Shown here piece by piece: positions 10,385 through 19,658 of a stretch of 20,352 nt of DNA. The position numbers and the translations under genes were made by a program. The notes under the pieces are model-generated. The model made no database searches. It was not told where the DNA came from and was given only the letters and a program-made list of their open reading frames with translations. The stretch is from Coptodactyla brooksi (lineage: Eukaryota > Arthropoda > Insecta > Coleoptera > Scarabaeidae): positions 1 through 20,352 of the forward strand of contig JAWQRM010000703.1 of assembly GCA_033557675.1 (NCBI GenBank), read 5' to 3'. Every line of letters starts with the position of its first letter. The stretch's first letter is position 1.

Positions 10385-12336
10385 TATTTAACTTAAAATA
10401 TTATTTACACATAACAAAGCTGAATTTATAACTGAACATCAATCCAGTTACGGCTGTAACATTCTGTACATAATATTAACCTCACTTCTAGTATATTACA
10501 CTTATGACGACTAGATACAATAAATTTATATGTCACATTTGTTATTCTATTATTCTATTTGTCAATAGAGTCAAAATTTAGCTCGATACATTTTGTTACG
10601 TAAATCTAGAAGAAACAAAGCTTGTATGAATAGACGTCTATGTTATGATTTCAATGAATTGCTGGGGACAAGTATAAACCATTTTATTGTCGAACTTTAA
10701 CTACACAGTTTATGGTGAAAGTTTTATTGATTAAAACAAACCTATGAAAATATGAAGTAGTTGGCAAATACTAAAAGCAAAGTTTTGTAAACGTCACCAG
10801 CAGAGACCAGACATTCATAGCCGCAGTGCAAGGATCCAAGCACGTTTTGTAGATTATTGCTCTTTACAATTTTTCTCACTTTAGGCTTGCCTCTTACGCT
10901 TGGTCCAGGAATGGTAGAGAATAAATTGAAAATTTTATTGGTATTCAATTGACAAATCGCAGTACAGTATTTTGAAAATCGCAATAATTTGCTGTGAAAG
11001 GTACTTGATATTTTAAATTTAACATTAAATAAATTAAAGGGCATGATGAAATATGGCATCGTGACAAAATAGATGCAATATTTAATACAAATCGTAATTT
11101 GAGAATTTTATTGCACGTTCGTTTCAGAATAGTTACACTGATGTTATGCCGCATTTTCGATATTACAAATTGTGATATAGAAACATTCTTTTCTATCTAT
11201 AACTTGATTCTTAAATTAACACAACAAAGAAATAGCATCAGACTTGAAATGGATTTAAAAACAAGAAAAAGAAAACAACTCGATCGAAGACGAAGCAACA
11301 AATATCGAAGATCAGTATTTTTTATATTGTATATGTAATTATAAATAGATGAAACATTCTAAGCACTTTCTTCTTATTAAATAATTATTTTACAAATGGT
11401 CAATTAGAATTATATCATCAATAAGTTGAAATGTCTTAAGTAACATAAGTAAATCTAAACTTAACTAAGTTAAGTAAAGAAATTAAGTAACCTTCTCAAT
11501 GTTTCAAATTTTAATGGAAAAGTATTCGGAAGAAAGTTAATTAAAACTCTTCAGATTCTTATACCAATAACGATTAATTATCAAATTATGCGTTAATAAT
11601 TTTATAATTATTAACGAATATAGCAGCAAAATATACTGGGTAATCTTGCTATCCCTTCAATATAATCGGGCCTGTTAAAAAAGTTAGACACCAAATACTT
11701 AATTAAACAATTTGTAAAACCTAAAGTGCGAGAAGTTCAATCGCTCATTTAATTAAAATACAACTTTTAATTTTGGTTTAGATATTGCATTGTTAGTATA
11801 TGAAGATTTTTAAATGTTAAATTGTTGATTACTTTTGTTTAATGTGTTGCATGGTATAAAGAAAAATTTTGTGTTTAAATATATTTTTTTAGTTTTAAGT
11901 GTTTTTTGTATTTATTATATATTCACTTTTAAATGTTTGAATGTAAAATAACATAATCTTGATTTATTTAATTTTAGTATAGCTGGAATATCTATTTTTA
12001 TTATAAGCGTATTATGTACCCGAATAAGAATTTCTTGCAACAGTTCAGTCTCTGTTGCAAAGTATAACAAAAATGAAAATATAACCACGAGAATACGTAT
12101 TCAATTTATTTTTCAAAAGTAAATAATACAGGGCTTTTAAAAATATCCAAGTCACACGCGATGAAAATCATCTCTTCAGAACTGCAAGATCACGTGTAAA
12201 TGTATAAAAACAGTAAATTAATTTTGTTACGCCGCTGACATCACAATTGTGACAGTTAGGGTGTTTTATTTTAATCATTACCATACCGGAAGTTCGGTTT
12301 CCTAGTCAGTTGAGGTTACGCGAGACTTCGACATTT
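10385..12336. other. AT-rich DNA without recognised genes
   Basis: Several frames of 60-105 codons are open on both strands, but they are AT-rich, overlap each other and show no family motif. An 11-bp perfect inverted repeat lies at 11591-11616 and a 7-bp one at 11460-11474. Nothing else is seen. Confidence 0.5.
11591..11616. repeat. 11-bp perfect inverted repeat
   Basis: CGTTAATAATT (11591-11601) and AATTATTAACG (11606-11616) pair around TTAT. The arms are very AT-rich, so chance occurrence is plausible. Confidence 0.5.
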
Positions 12337-12564
12337 ATGAAAACCCTGCACGTACTTAACCTGTACACATTTTTGATGTTCACGGCGAACATCTTTTCAG
12401 CAATTTATAAAGCAGTACAAAGTCATATACGAGTGAAAATTTTGTATGACAGAAAATTTTGTGTGGTAGCACATGGTAGCATTATCTGGAGCGATAAGAG
12501 ACAAAAGGACTTTTATAAATATGACAAAAATACAAACCGTAATAAACATAGTGTATGGAAATAA
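12337..12564 (+). other. 75-codon ORF with a hydrophobic start, unidentified
   Basis: From the ATG at 12337 the frame begins MKTLHVLNLYTFLMFTANIF, which looks like a signal peptide or membrane anchor. The rest is basic and polar with only one Cys. No family is recognised. Similar-sized chance ORFs occur elsewhere in this AT-rich window, so the signal-like start may be accidental. An Inr-like TCAGT lies at 12306-12310. This is probably not a gene. Confidence 0.12.
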
Positions 12565-13730
12565 GGTCTTAGCTTTACGGACGATAACAATATTACTCAG
12601 AAAGCCACACAGAGAATTTGTTTTAAGTTTAGCTTTCTTTGCACGTCCCAAAATGTATACCTAGAAAAAGGCATTTTTGTTTACAAACCGTGTCGTTCAG
12701 CGTAATCTTTTTATTGCCGTAATTTAAGCTGAAAAGAAGGAAAGAGGGTTGCAATAAAATAAACGGTATCCGTGCACATCGTCCCTACCGAATCTATCGG
12801 AATTTTTACGAGAGGCAAACGGGAGTTCTATTTACGACTGCGCTCCCTTCATTTCTGAAACCCTTCCGTCCGTCATCTGTCAACATTTTACACCCTCCTA
12901 TAAAAACTTATACCCAGCAGCAGTCCCACAACTGTCACATCGGGGAGTATTCCCTTTCCATAAAAGTGGTCAAAAGTTCCGCTTTACTATTGTCCACTTT
13001 TCGAAATTTAGGTATACGGTTCGTAAAACTGTCTTGAAATTTTGGAAAACGTGAAAGTTACGTGTCACACCAACATTCCAAAGGCTAAATACGTGATTTT
13101 TAAATTTTCAACATTATCCATGCACATATGCAATTAACTTATGACTACAGAACTAGTATTCTACATATAAATTTGCATGATGTAAAATAACGGTATGAGT
13201 TTTCGATTTAATTGGAAGTTTATTCTATTTTTATTAGAAATATTTGCTTTTATTCCAAAATAAACCGTAAATAGTATTTTCTACTACCAGAATTTATTCT
13301 CAGATTAATTATAACGTGAAATTAATGAGTATGTAAGGACTCGATATTCTAAAAAATGTAGTAGTATATATCGCTGAACTTAATTTAAATGCCGAACAAT
13401 ATAATTCATTGTAATCCCTGTTTTATATCCGTTTTATAAAATTGACAATGTAATGGAGAAAAAATAATACTCTTCTAAATAATATGGGACTTAAAATAGC
13501 CATGAAAACATTTTTTTTTCTTATAATTTATTTTATTTTTTTGCTTGTACTAAGCATTTTTATAACAAAACAGATGTAGAGTCTGATGAGGGGGCGGGGG
13601 TTCATTTTCTATTTTATAGTATTTTTCATTTATTTTCATTTTTTTATTTTTAAGAGGTAGATTGGGCCCATGAAACCTTCTCCCTCTTCCTCTTCTCTAA
13701 ATATCTCTTAGGAAATCTAGAAAATTACTT
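12565..13730. other. Non-coding stretch with a less AT-rich island
   Basis: No gene was recognised. From about 12760 to 13010 the composition is more even, with CpGs and pyrimidine-rich runs, and TATAAAA occurs at 12899-12905. No initiator at the right distance and no downstream ORF support a promoter. From 13090 to 13730 the DNA is AT-rich with long T-runs (13511-13545) and a G-rich patch near 13590. Confidence 0.4.
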
Positions 13731-14014
13731 ATGTCGAAGATAAAGAGGCGGTGGAGAGAGTCCATTGCAGAGTGCATGCGTGGAGCCAAAGCCTTACCGA
13801 AAGGAGGTCAATGTTTTACATACATCTATGATAAGTTTCCATCCTTATTAACCGGCAAACTAAAAAAAGGGTGTTTTTCTGGTCCTGCCATTAGAAAACT
13901 ATTCAAAGCTGGTAATTTTGAGAAACAAATAGAAGTTAGGGAAAAGGAAGCGTGGGGGATCCTTTAAGACGTAGTAACCAAATTTTTAGACAATAAGACG
14001 GATCCGAATTTCAA
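13731..14014 (+). pseudogene. Arthropod repeat-family ORF, upstream piece (split by a retroelement)
   Basis: The frame includes AKALPKGGQCFTYI, FSGPAIRKLFKAGNFEK and, after one in-frame TAA near 13965, DVVTKFLDNKTDPNFKSI. This pattern (KALPK-G-CF-Y, GP-IRKL, FLGN-like) belongs to a protein family of unknown function found in many copies in arthropod genomes, which I take to be transposon-derived. The protein's next segment appears only about 3.2 kb downstream (17214-17380), so this is the left half of an interrupted copy. The N-terminus before KALPK does not resemble the family and is probably lost. The stop and the split make it non-functional. Confidence 0.6.
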
Positions 14015-14081
14015 ATCAATCATATTTAACTGTTTTTTCTTTGCTTCGTCTTAATCGTAGTCGGGTCGATGTATTTTGCCT

Positions 14082-14963
14082 GCTTGACGAACACTTGGTT
14101 TCTGTTCTTAGTCGACATGCTTCAGCATTTGCGGTATTTTCAAGACTGGTGTCGTTTGTGTTGTTGTGTCTTATGTAGATGGGTTATTATTCTATGGGAT
14201 GGGAACTGTTGTTGACCTGGATGTTAATTGCGGGTTTTTTAGGGTTTCTTTGAATAGTTCGGGGTTCTCGAAAATATTTATTTTATTACTTTTGCTTAGG
14301 ACTTTTATGACCTGTACTTTCAGGTAGGTGGGAATTCCTGTGTACGTTGTCAGCATAATTGAAGTCCAGTTTGTTGTTTATGTAGGATTTTATGTGTATA
14401 ACGAATACAATCTGTCTCTAATTTTCTGCCAGTTTGTCCGATATATTTCATATCACATGTACCACACTTGATTTTATATATTCCGGACTTTTCCATTGCG
14501 TTTCTTTTTTCTATTGCGAGTTGTGTAATGTGTTTTATATTCTGTGCTGTCCGGAATGCAATATTTATGTTTTGTTTTTTGAATATTTTCGTTATGCGGT
14601 GGATGTGACGTCTAGTGTGCGTGAAGGTGATCCATTGTGTTTTATGTTCGATTTTTTTTGCGTTGTCTTTTGCTTCTATATTTCTCTTTTTGTTCTTTAT
14701 ATTTTTGTGTAGTTTTGTTATTAATGCTGTTGGGTAACCGTTTTTGCTTGCTATTTGTTATGTTGATTTCATGTTTATAGTCTTGTTTCTGCATCGGAAT
14801 TGATTCTAATCTATGGGGTAAGCTTCTAAATGTTGCTTCTTTATGTTGTTTGGGATGTACCGAAGTATAATGAATTATGTTGTCTGTTTGTGTCGGTTTT
14901 CGGTATATTTTGTAGGTTAGTTTATTATCTTTCTTGGTGATATTGAGGCCTAAATATTATTGT
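14082..14963 (-). pseudogene. Penelope-like ORF fragment: RT C-terminus, linker and GIY-YIG endonuclease
   Basis: Read on the minus strand from 14963, the frames give NKLTYKIYRKPTQTDN and HYTSVHPKQHKEATFRSL, typical of the region after the RT catalytic core in Penelope proteins. Next come a linker (KRLPNSINNK region) and KKQNINIAFRTAQNIK. The endonuclease follows as GIYKIKCGTCDMKYIGQTGR, with GIY at 14476-14484 and YIG at 14437-14445. The GIY-YIG nuclease nicks target DNA to prime reverse transcription. Several frameshifts and stops break the frame, so no protein can be made. The long GT-rich plus-strand frames here are antisense to it. Confidence 0.75.
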
Positions 14964-14965
14964 TT

Positions 14966-14984
14966 ATATGGCATTTTGCCATAT
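14966..14984. repeat. Perfect hairpin at the junction of the two Penelope copies
   Basis: ATATGGCA and TGCCATAT pair perfectly around a three-base TTT loop. The hairpin lies exactly between the inverted left copy and the forward right copy, and ATATGGCA occurs again at 14991-14998 where the right copy begins. It may be a product of the joining event. Confidence 0.6.
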
Positions 14985-15639
14985 GGGTTTATATGGCAAA
15001 ATACATCGAACCGATTACGATTAAGACGAAGGACGGAAAAAAACATTTAAACATTATTAATACCACCACAATGCACAGTGGACCAGAATACCTGATTCGA
15101 TAGTCAAGAGTACAATTTTCAACTTCTTAAGATTGTATAAAAGAATCAGGCCATTGTAATCTGCGATAGTTCAAAGTATCTACAACATAAGTTACTGGTT
15201 AATTAATAAAGTCCTACTCCGTGCATAGTTACGCAACGTAAAAAAATATATTTTAATTTTTCGTATGTTTTGCTTTGAATTTGCGTTTTATTTGATATAT
15301 TTATAAATAATGATTGATTTCAAAGTAGGTTTTTGCTTTGTTCATCCTTAGGCATACGTAGGTATGAAAAAAATATAGTTGAATAAAAAGAAACAGTTTT
15401 AATTATGTTCAGCAGTATTATTATGACGAAAATGGTTATTAAAATAGCGAAGCGCCTTATATCATCCGATCGTTCCCCTATTTATCGAAAAATGAAATAT
15501 ATCAGTGTGCTCTTTACAATGTATACTTCGGGCTTAATGTGCCCATTTTTGCTCCTTTTCATAAATTGCGCTAAAAATCGTAGGAAAATGTTCTGACAAA
15601 AATCACATGACATCATATATTTCAGACAACTGTTTTCTA

Positions 15640-17213
15640 TATACCAATCAGAATTAAAACATCAGCAGCCCAAAAAGCCAAATCAATTGCTAGGTCAGAA
15701 AAGACTTCGTTAAAGGAAGAAATAAACCAACTATACCGTAAAAAACTGAAACTTGACAAAACACTCATGAAACAGCACTTAAACATCAGCAATCTAACAA
15801 ATGTGGACATATGGCAGGAAATAGACAAATACACCCAACAAGAAGTAAACGAACAGTGAAACAAAAACACAAAACAATGAACAAAAAATTCTATAAATTG
15901 ATCAACACATAAAAACCAGACATAACGCAACCAACGAAAGCTCCACACGCCTTCCACCAAAACATAATAAACATGGCCAACATGTTTACAACTACAACAA
16001 GAAAAACATAGAAAACCTAGTCGTCGAAGCGGAACTAGCGGTACAAAAACTGCCAACTGAAACATAACAATGGTATTATCAACCAAGAATAGAAGATAAT
16101 AAAAAACATCCAAGAGAAATTAAAAGAAAATGATGCAGTATTAGCCAAGGCAGACAAAGGTAACGCGACCGTCATCATCAACAAAGAACAATGTATCACA
16201 AAAACTGAAGAATTTATAACAAATAACCGTTTTTTAAATAACTAAAAAAGACCCAACGAGCAAATTCCAAAAAATCATCCGGAAATTAGTCAAAGAAACC
16301 AACCTTATACAAGAAGGTGAAAAATAAAAATACTTCAACAGGAACCCCCAAATGCGAAAAATGAAAGGATACTACCTAAGATACACAAAAACAACACACC
16401 GATAAGATCACTGGTAAATTTTACAACGACATCAGCATACAAATTCTCGAAATACCTAGCAAAGAAAATAAAAACCGCGATACAACCCAACGACAAACAC
16501 ACAATAAAAAATAACAGATTTAATCAACAAATTGAAGAACATAAACATTAGCAGAAACACGAAAGTAATATCTTTAGACACAACAAATATGTACACCAAC
16601 ATACCAATAGAAGAAACAATCAACACACTCAGACAAATCACTTACGAAGAAGTTGCGAAAGAACTAACAATTCTGAATTGCATTCTGAAAAAAAAAAACA
16701 ACACAACAAAACTATTTGCAATTCCACTACAAATAGTACATACAAAACGACGGATTACCCATGGGGGACCCAATGTCTGGAATACTCTCAGAAATATTTT
16801 TACTCCAAGAGGAAATCATCAAAGAAATCGCAGAAAAGTTTAAGATAAAAGCCTAGTTCAGATACGTGGATGACATCACTGAACACGCACAAATAGACGA
16901 TATATAACTTAACTTATTATACTTCGGTACATCCCAAATAATATAAAAAAGCAACATTTAGAAGCTCACTCCATACATTAGAATCAATTCGGATGCAGAA
17001 AGAAGACTATAAACAAGAAATGGACATCATAATAGAAATAGCTAGCAAAAACGGTTACCCAACAGCATTAATAATAAAACTACACAAAAATAAAGAACAG
17101 AAAGAGAAATATAGAAGCAAAAGACAACGCAGGAACCGAATATGAAACACAATGGACCACCTCCACCCATACTGGACCTCACATCCAGCGCATAACGAAA
17201 ATATTCAAAAGCT
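15640..17213 (+). pseudogene. Penelope-like reverse transcriptase, broken
   Basis: Frame fragments follow Penelope protein order. A basic N-terminal helix-rich part (EEINQLYRKKLKLDK) near 15710 is followed by an AKADKGNATVIINKEQ motif near 16145 and SLDTTNMYTNIPIEE near 16570, which carries the first catalytic Asp. NDGLPMGDPMSGILSEIF lies near 16750-16800, and RYVDDI follows with the catalytic Asp pair at 16869-16874. The linker ends as a TGPHIQRITKIFK-like segment at the break. The frame shifts repeatedly and contains many stops (for example a TAG just before FRYVDD), so it is dead. The GIY-YIG domain is missing from this copy; it appears only in the inverted copy to the left. The catalytic residues themselves remain readable. 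Confidence 0.8.
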
Positions 17214-17380
17214 CGTTGAGAACATGCTACAGAAGTACAAAAACTTAGGCTGTTGCATGAGATTAAAGGTTTACTTCCTAAATTCACGTTTGAACTATTT
17301 TTCTCAACATCTGGGTGCCGTTGGCGAAGATATCAAATCTACCACGATGGTGACGTTATGGTATATTCTGTTAGTATAAG
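17214..17380 (+). pseudogene. Arthropod repeat-family ORF, downstream piece
   Basis: The plus-strand frame reads VENMLQKYKNLGCCM, then a segment like the family's HSHLDYFPENLG motif (here NSRLNYFSQHLGAVGE), then DIKSTTM before a stop. This is what follows KSI in intact family members, so it continues the piece that ends near 14014. The usual EEQGERFHQ stretch between GAV and DIK is largely missing, a small internal deletion. The C-terminal third is absent or unrecognisable. The family's function is unknown to me. Confidence 0.6.
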
Positions 17381-17647
17381 CAAAAAAAAAGAATAAATTA
17401 TAGGACAAAACGTTTTAAGGCTATTTTAAAGTCTCATATTTTCGCAATCTTTTGACTTTTTACAAGTTTTGAAAGTTGCGAGTCGCAAAAAGACCTGACG
17501 TGATGGGAAAAGATGACGGTCATTTTCGAATACAGTCAAATGAATTAGAATGTGTCCATTTAGTTTTCTAGAATGTTACAGCTAGGGCGTTAGTCTTAGG
17601 TTTAGGTTCGTCAACAATAGTCCGATCATGAGTCCGAGGCTGCTCAA

Positions 17648-17980
17648 TCAAGTAAAGAATTGAGGTTTCGCAACGAAGGGTGTTTCTAGAGCGGGGTGGG
17701 GCTTTGCCTCACCTCTGTTAGGGTTGTTATACCTTCCGTTTTTGAGATACCAGACTTTCTCTCTTACTCTGCTACCTTCTGGGACACGATTCGCTGGTAT
17801 AGCTGAAAGGGCGTACCTATCGGCACCATTACATTCCCTGAGGTCTTGCCAGTATTTTGTTCCTTCTTTCTTAGCACGGGATTGAAACTGGCTATGGCAG
17901 AGGCGATGCGAGAAATTGCCATTATCAAAAGTGCCACTTCTCGCATAAATTTCACGCTGCGAGACATGCGAGAAATGCAT
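17648..17980 (-). other. Unidentified 110-codon ORF in a less AT-rich patch
   Basis: An ATG-started frame runs 110 codons, and a second frame on the same strand (17764-17967) is open for 67 codons. The patch has a more even base composition than the AT-rich DNA around it. Neither translation resembles a family I know; the longer is polar and basic with no signal peptide or membrane segment. TGCGAGAAAT recurs near 17907 and 17966. It lies between the repeat-family ORF remnant and the MITE, so it may be another transposon fragment. A real exon is possible but unsupported. Confidence 0.2.
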
Positions 17981-18021
17981 TGATACTGTATGGTTTGAAC
18001 TGAGACATTAAGTTATTTATA

Positions 18022-18244
18022 GAGTAATATCCCGCTTAACGCTGTTAATGCGTGCACGCAATGTTGAGCGTTAAGCGAATCAGCACGAATCGGAGTCACA
18101 CGTGTTTAACCTTAAAAGTGCGCGAACCGGTTGCACATTTTATTGCGCAAAATACTTATTTTACACTTTAAAGGTAAACAAGAAATACAATAACGAACAT
18201 ATATACATCAGCGTAGCGGGTTAGCGTTAAGCGGGGTATTACTG
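18022..18244. mobile_element. 223-bp MITE with pogo/Tigger-like ends and TA duplication
   Basis: The left end GAGTAATATCCCGCTTAACG and the reverse complement of the right end CAGTAATACCCCGCTTAACG differ at only two of the first 20 bases, and TA flanks both ends (18020-18021, 18245-18246). The CAGTA start and TA target suggest a pogo/Tigger-type (Tc1/mariner superfamily) non-autonomous element. It has no coding capacity. CGCTTAACGCT (18033-18043) recurs inverted at 18067-18077 and again inverted near the right end. Between the first two copies lies the 12-bp palindrome TGCGTGCACGCA (18049-18060), so the left end can fold into a long interrupted hairpin. Confidence 0.8.
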
Positions 18245-18480
18245 TATTTTATTTCCCATAACACCAAACTGTTGAAAATTAATCAAAACAGAACTTCTTT
18301 ATTTATTTCAAATCAATTAATTAGTTTAGCCTGTTCTAATTTTTAACTATCTCTAGATTTGGATTGAGGTTTAGCTGCTATATTAATTTGACAATATTTG
18401 CTGTTTGCTAATGTGCTCTTCGCTCAAAGCACGTCTTGCGATCTAACGTAACTAAGAAGCAACTTTTACAACTCAGTGAA

Positions 18481-18501
18481 ACATGGCACGTTTCGCCATG
18501 T
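18481..18501 (-). repeat. Short hairpin, possibly from a retroelement 3' region
   Basis: ACATGGC and GCCATGT pair around a seven-base loop. On the minus strand the surrounding sequence reads as a GATGATGCC stretch followed by this hairpin and CGAAACGTG. That resembles the hairpin found at the 3' end of some animal retroelement ORFs. About 18400-18640 may therefore be an old retroelement fragment on the minus strand. No coding similarity was recognised, so this is a weak call. Confidence 0.25.
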
Positions 18502-18759
18502 CGGCATCATCAGAAGCGACGAACGTAAATGCTTAAAAAACTGCTCTACGTTCGATTTTTATCCTAAAAGGTGACAACCAGATGTTGCCCTACTGTCTAA
18601 GGCGGCCAATACAAACCAGTAAAATGCTTTGTTTGTTTCTGGCGTGATTTTTCTAACCCTAAAAGGGGCGTTGTCGCTCTTGCCATACTCAACAGAACAT
18701 CTTTTCATCTGTGCGTACGTCGTTATCAATCAGCTCGTGATCTACCACAAAATACATCT

Positions 18760-19204
18760 GCACCGAGAACGCAGGGCCACAATAACGCGTAGCTTACAGA
18801 CGAAAGTTACAGCGCAGGGCACAATGCATAGCTGTGATGCTTCTATCTGGGTTAGTGGGACATCCCCACTCTTGCTTCCCCCCACCATCGGATCGCTTGC
18901 CCCTCCACCGTGTCTCCTTCAGTACCGCAGCGCACTCCGCCGCGCCGTGTGTGCGAGAGCGATGTCGCAAGCGGCGTGCGCGCCCGTGTGAGTGTGTGTA
19001 GTATGACTTCACAACACAGCACTAACATAGACCTGGTTATTTGGAAAGTAGGTCACCGCGGCAGTCCCCCTCACAGCCGAACACTTTCACTTATTACATG
19101 GGCTCCTAATCATTTTCCTTTGTAGAGTCGGGCCGTACACACGTACCGCTTGGAAGGGAACGAACACCGTTTGCGTGAGAAGAGCCGCGCTGCTCTTTTA
19201 AGTC
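18760..19204 (+). promoter_or_regulatory. CpG-rich upstream region of beta-ftz-f1
   Basis: The sequence is clearly richer in G+C and CpG than the rest of the window, densest at about 18890-18990 and again at 19120-19200. It lies directly upstream of the inferred leader and contains the RORE at 19045-19055. Short open frames here on both strands follow from the high G+C and show no family resemblance, so I read the region as promoter and proximal regulatory DNA rather than coding. Confidence 0.45.
19045..19055 (+). promoter_or_regulatory. RORE: HR3/E75-type binding site AAAGTAGGTCA
   Basis: The eleven bases match the ROR-element consensus WAWNTRGGTCA at every position. The insect ROR orthologue HR3 (activator) and E75 (repressor) bind such sites, and in Drosophila HR3 binds near the beta-FTZ-F1 promoter and drives its mid-prepupal pulse. 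Here the site is about 150 bp upstream of the candidate initiator. By chance about 0.3 matches are expected in 20 kb, and about 0.015 within 1 kb of a start. Confidence 0.55.
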
Positions 19205-19237
19205 AGTCATCGGTTGAATCTCAACCCCACAAGAAGT
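19203..19237 (+). promoter_or_regulatory. Candidate core promoter: Inr with DPE-like element
   Basis: TCAGT at 19203-19207 matches the arthropod initiator, with A+1 at 19205. At exactly +28 to +33 (19232-19237) AGAAGT matches five of six positions of the DPE consensus RGWYVT. There is no TATA box about 30 bp upstream. The site lies 454 nt before the ftz-f1 start codon, at the downstream edge of a CpG-rich stretch. The placement is plausible but unproven, and other start sites are possible. Confidence 0.4.
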
Positions 19238-19658
19238 GTTTGGTTGGTGTTACCTTCTGTCAAACTGGACGTTGTCTTCTCGCTTTTTTCCATTGATAAA
19301 GTGTTCTCGTTTTGTTGTTGTTGTTGTTCGCGTGTGATTCTTTTTGAAACGAAAAGTGTTTTTTTTTGGATTACTCTTCCCCAACTCTTTTTGTCTTGGA
19401 TTACTTTTAGTGTGAATTAAATTTAAAATTACCGAAGTGGTTCCTGTTTTAATTATTATTGTGCTTCTCCTCAAAATCAAAACAAATGAATGAATATTTC
19501 GTTACTCTTTTCGCCAGCGTGGTTTTGGAGTGTACTACTTACTACAGAGTGGCTGTGATCAACGAAAACTTAAAACAATGATTTAAAACTTAAAAGGATA
19601 ACGAGGAAACCAAACTTTTTGGTTCTATTTTTCTTAACCCAAACGTGACAATCGTGAA
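19205..19658 (+). other. ftz-f1: 5' untranslated region of beta-ftz-f1 (inferred)
   Basis: This is the stretch between the candidate initiator and the start codon. It has stops in all three forward frames, a GTT trinucleotide run near 19310-19330, several T-runs, and short upstream ORFs at 19486-19581, 19490-19558 and 19578-19586. The exact transcription start is inferred, and an intron within the UTR cannot be excluded: a branchpoint-like CTAAT and the pyrimidine-rich acceptor-like TTTTCCTTTGTAG end at 19125, just upstream. Confidence 0.5.
19486..19581 (+). CDS. Upstream ORF 1 in the ftz-f1 leader (31 codons)
   Basis: An ATG at 19486-19488 opens a 31-codon frame ending in TGA at 19579-19581, 77 nt before the main ATG and in a different frame. 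A second ATG four bases later (19490) opens an overlapping 22-codon frame ending at 19558. A two-codon ORF (ATG ATT TAA) lies at 19578-19586. The encoded peptides resemble nothing I recognise. If the leader is transcribed as inferred, scanning ribosomes must pass these ORFs, which would usually lower translation of the main frame. Confidence 0.4.
   Translation: MNEYFVTLFASVVLECTTYYRVAVINENLKQ

Larger units (their letters stand above)
14015..17213. mobile_element. Penelope-like retroelement insertion, two copies in opposite orientation
   Basis: The insertion divides the repeat-family ORF. The left part (14015-14963) is a minus-strand 5'-truncated copy that includes the 3' end, the endonuclease and the end of the RT region. 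The right part (about 14990-17213) is a plus-strand copy with leader, RT and linker, cut off before the endonuclease. The same roughly 66-bp terminal sequence occurs inverted at 14015-14080 and 14995-15062. This fits the pseudo-LTR structure of Penelope elements, in which a partial copy of the 3' end sits upstream of the ORF, often inverted. The parts overlap over the linker (rc of about 14580-14900 with 16920-17210) and differ by many substitutions and small indels. Confidence 0.75.

Noticed and set aside
10742..11154. Overlapping 105- and 69-codon minus-strand ORFs.
   Set aside because: Two frames on the same strand are open together in AT-rich DNA with no motif in either.
12899..12930. TATAAAA followed by CAGT-like sequence as a promoter.
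   Set aside because: The spacing to an initiator is wrong and no gene follows downstream.
14434..14712. 92-codon plus-strand ORF rich in Cys, Phe and Tyr.
   Set aside because: It is antisense to the Penelope GIY-YIG and linker region, which has clear motifs on the minus strand.
15637..16113. 158-codon minus-strand ORF with hydrophobic stretches, resembling a membrane protein.
   Set aside because: It is antisense to the N-terminal part of the Penelope reverse transcriptase; A-rich sense sequence yields hydrophobic antisense codons.
17622..17640. CATGAGTCCGAGG looks like part of a hammerhead ribozyme core, which Penelope elements can carry.
   Set aside because: The CUGAUGA core is incomplete, the GAAA strand is missing, and the site is outside the Penelope copies. 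No better match was found in the terminal arms.
18629..19125. Three overlapping ORFs of 71-120 codons on both strands upstream of ftz-f1.
   Set aside because: They arise from the CpG-rich, stop-poor promoter region, overlap each other, and show no protein family.
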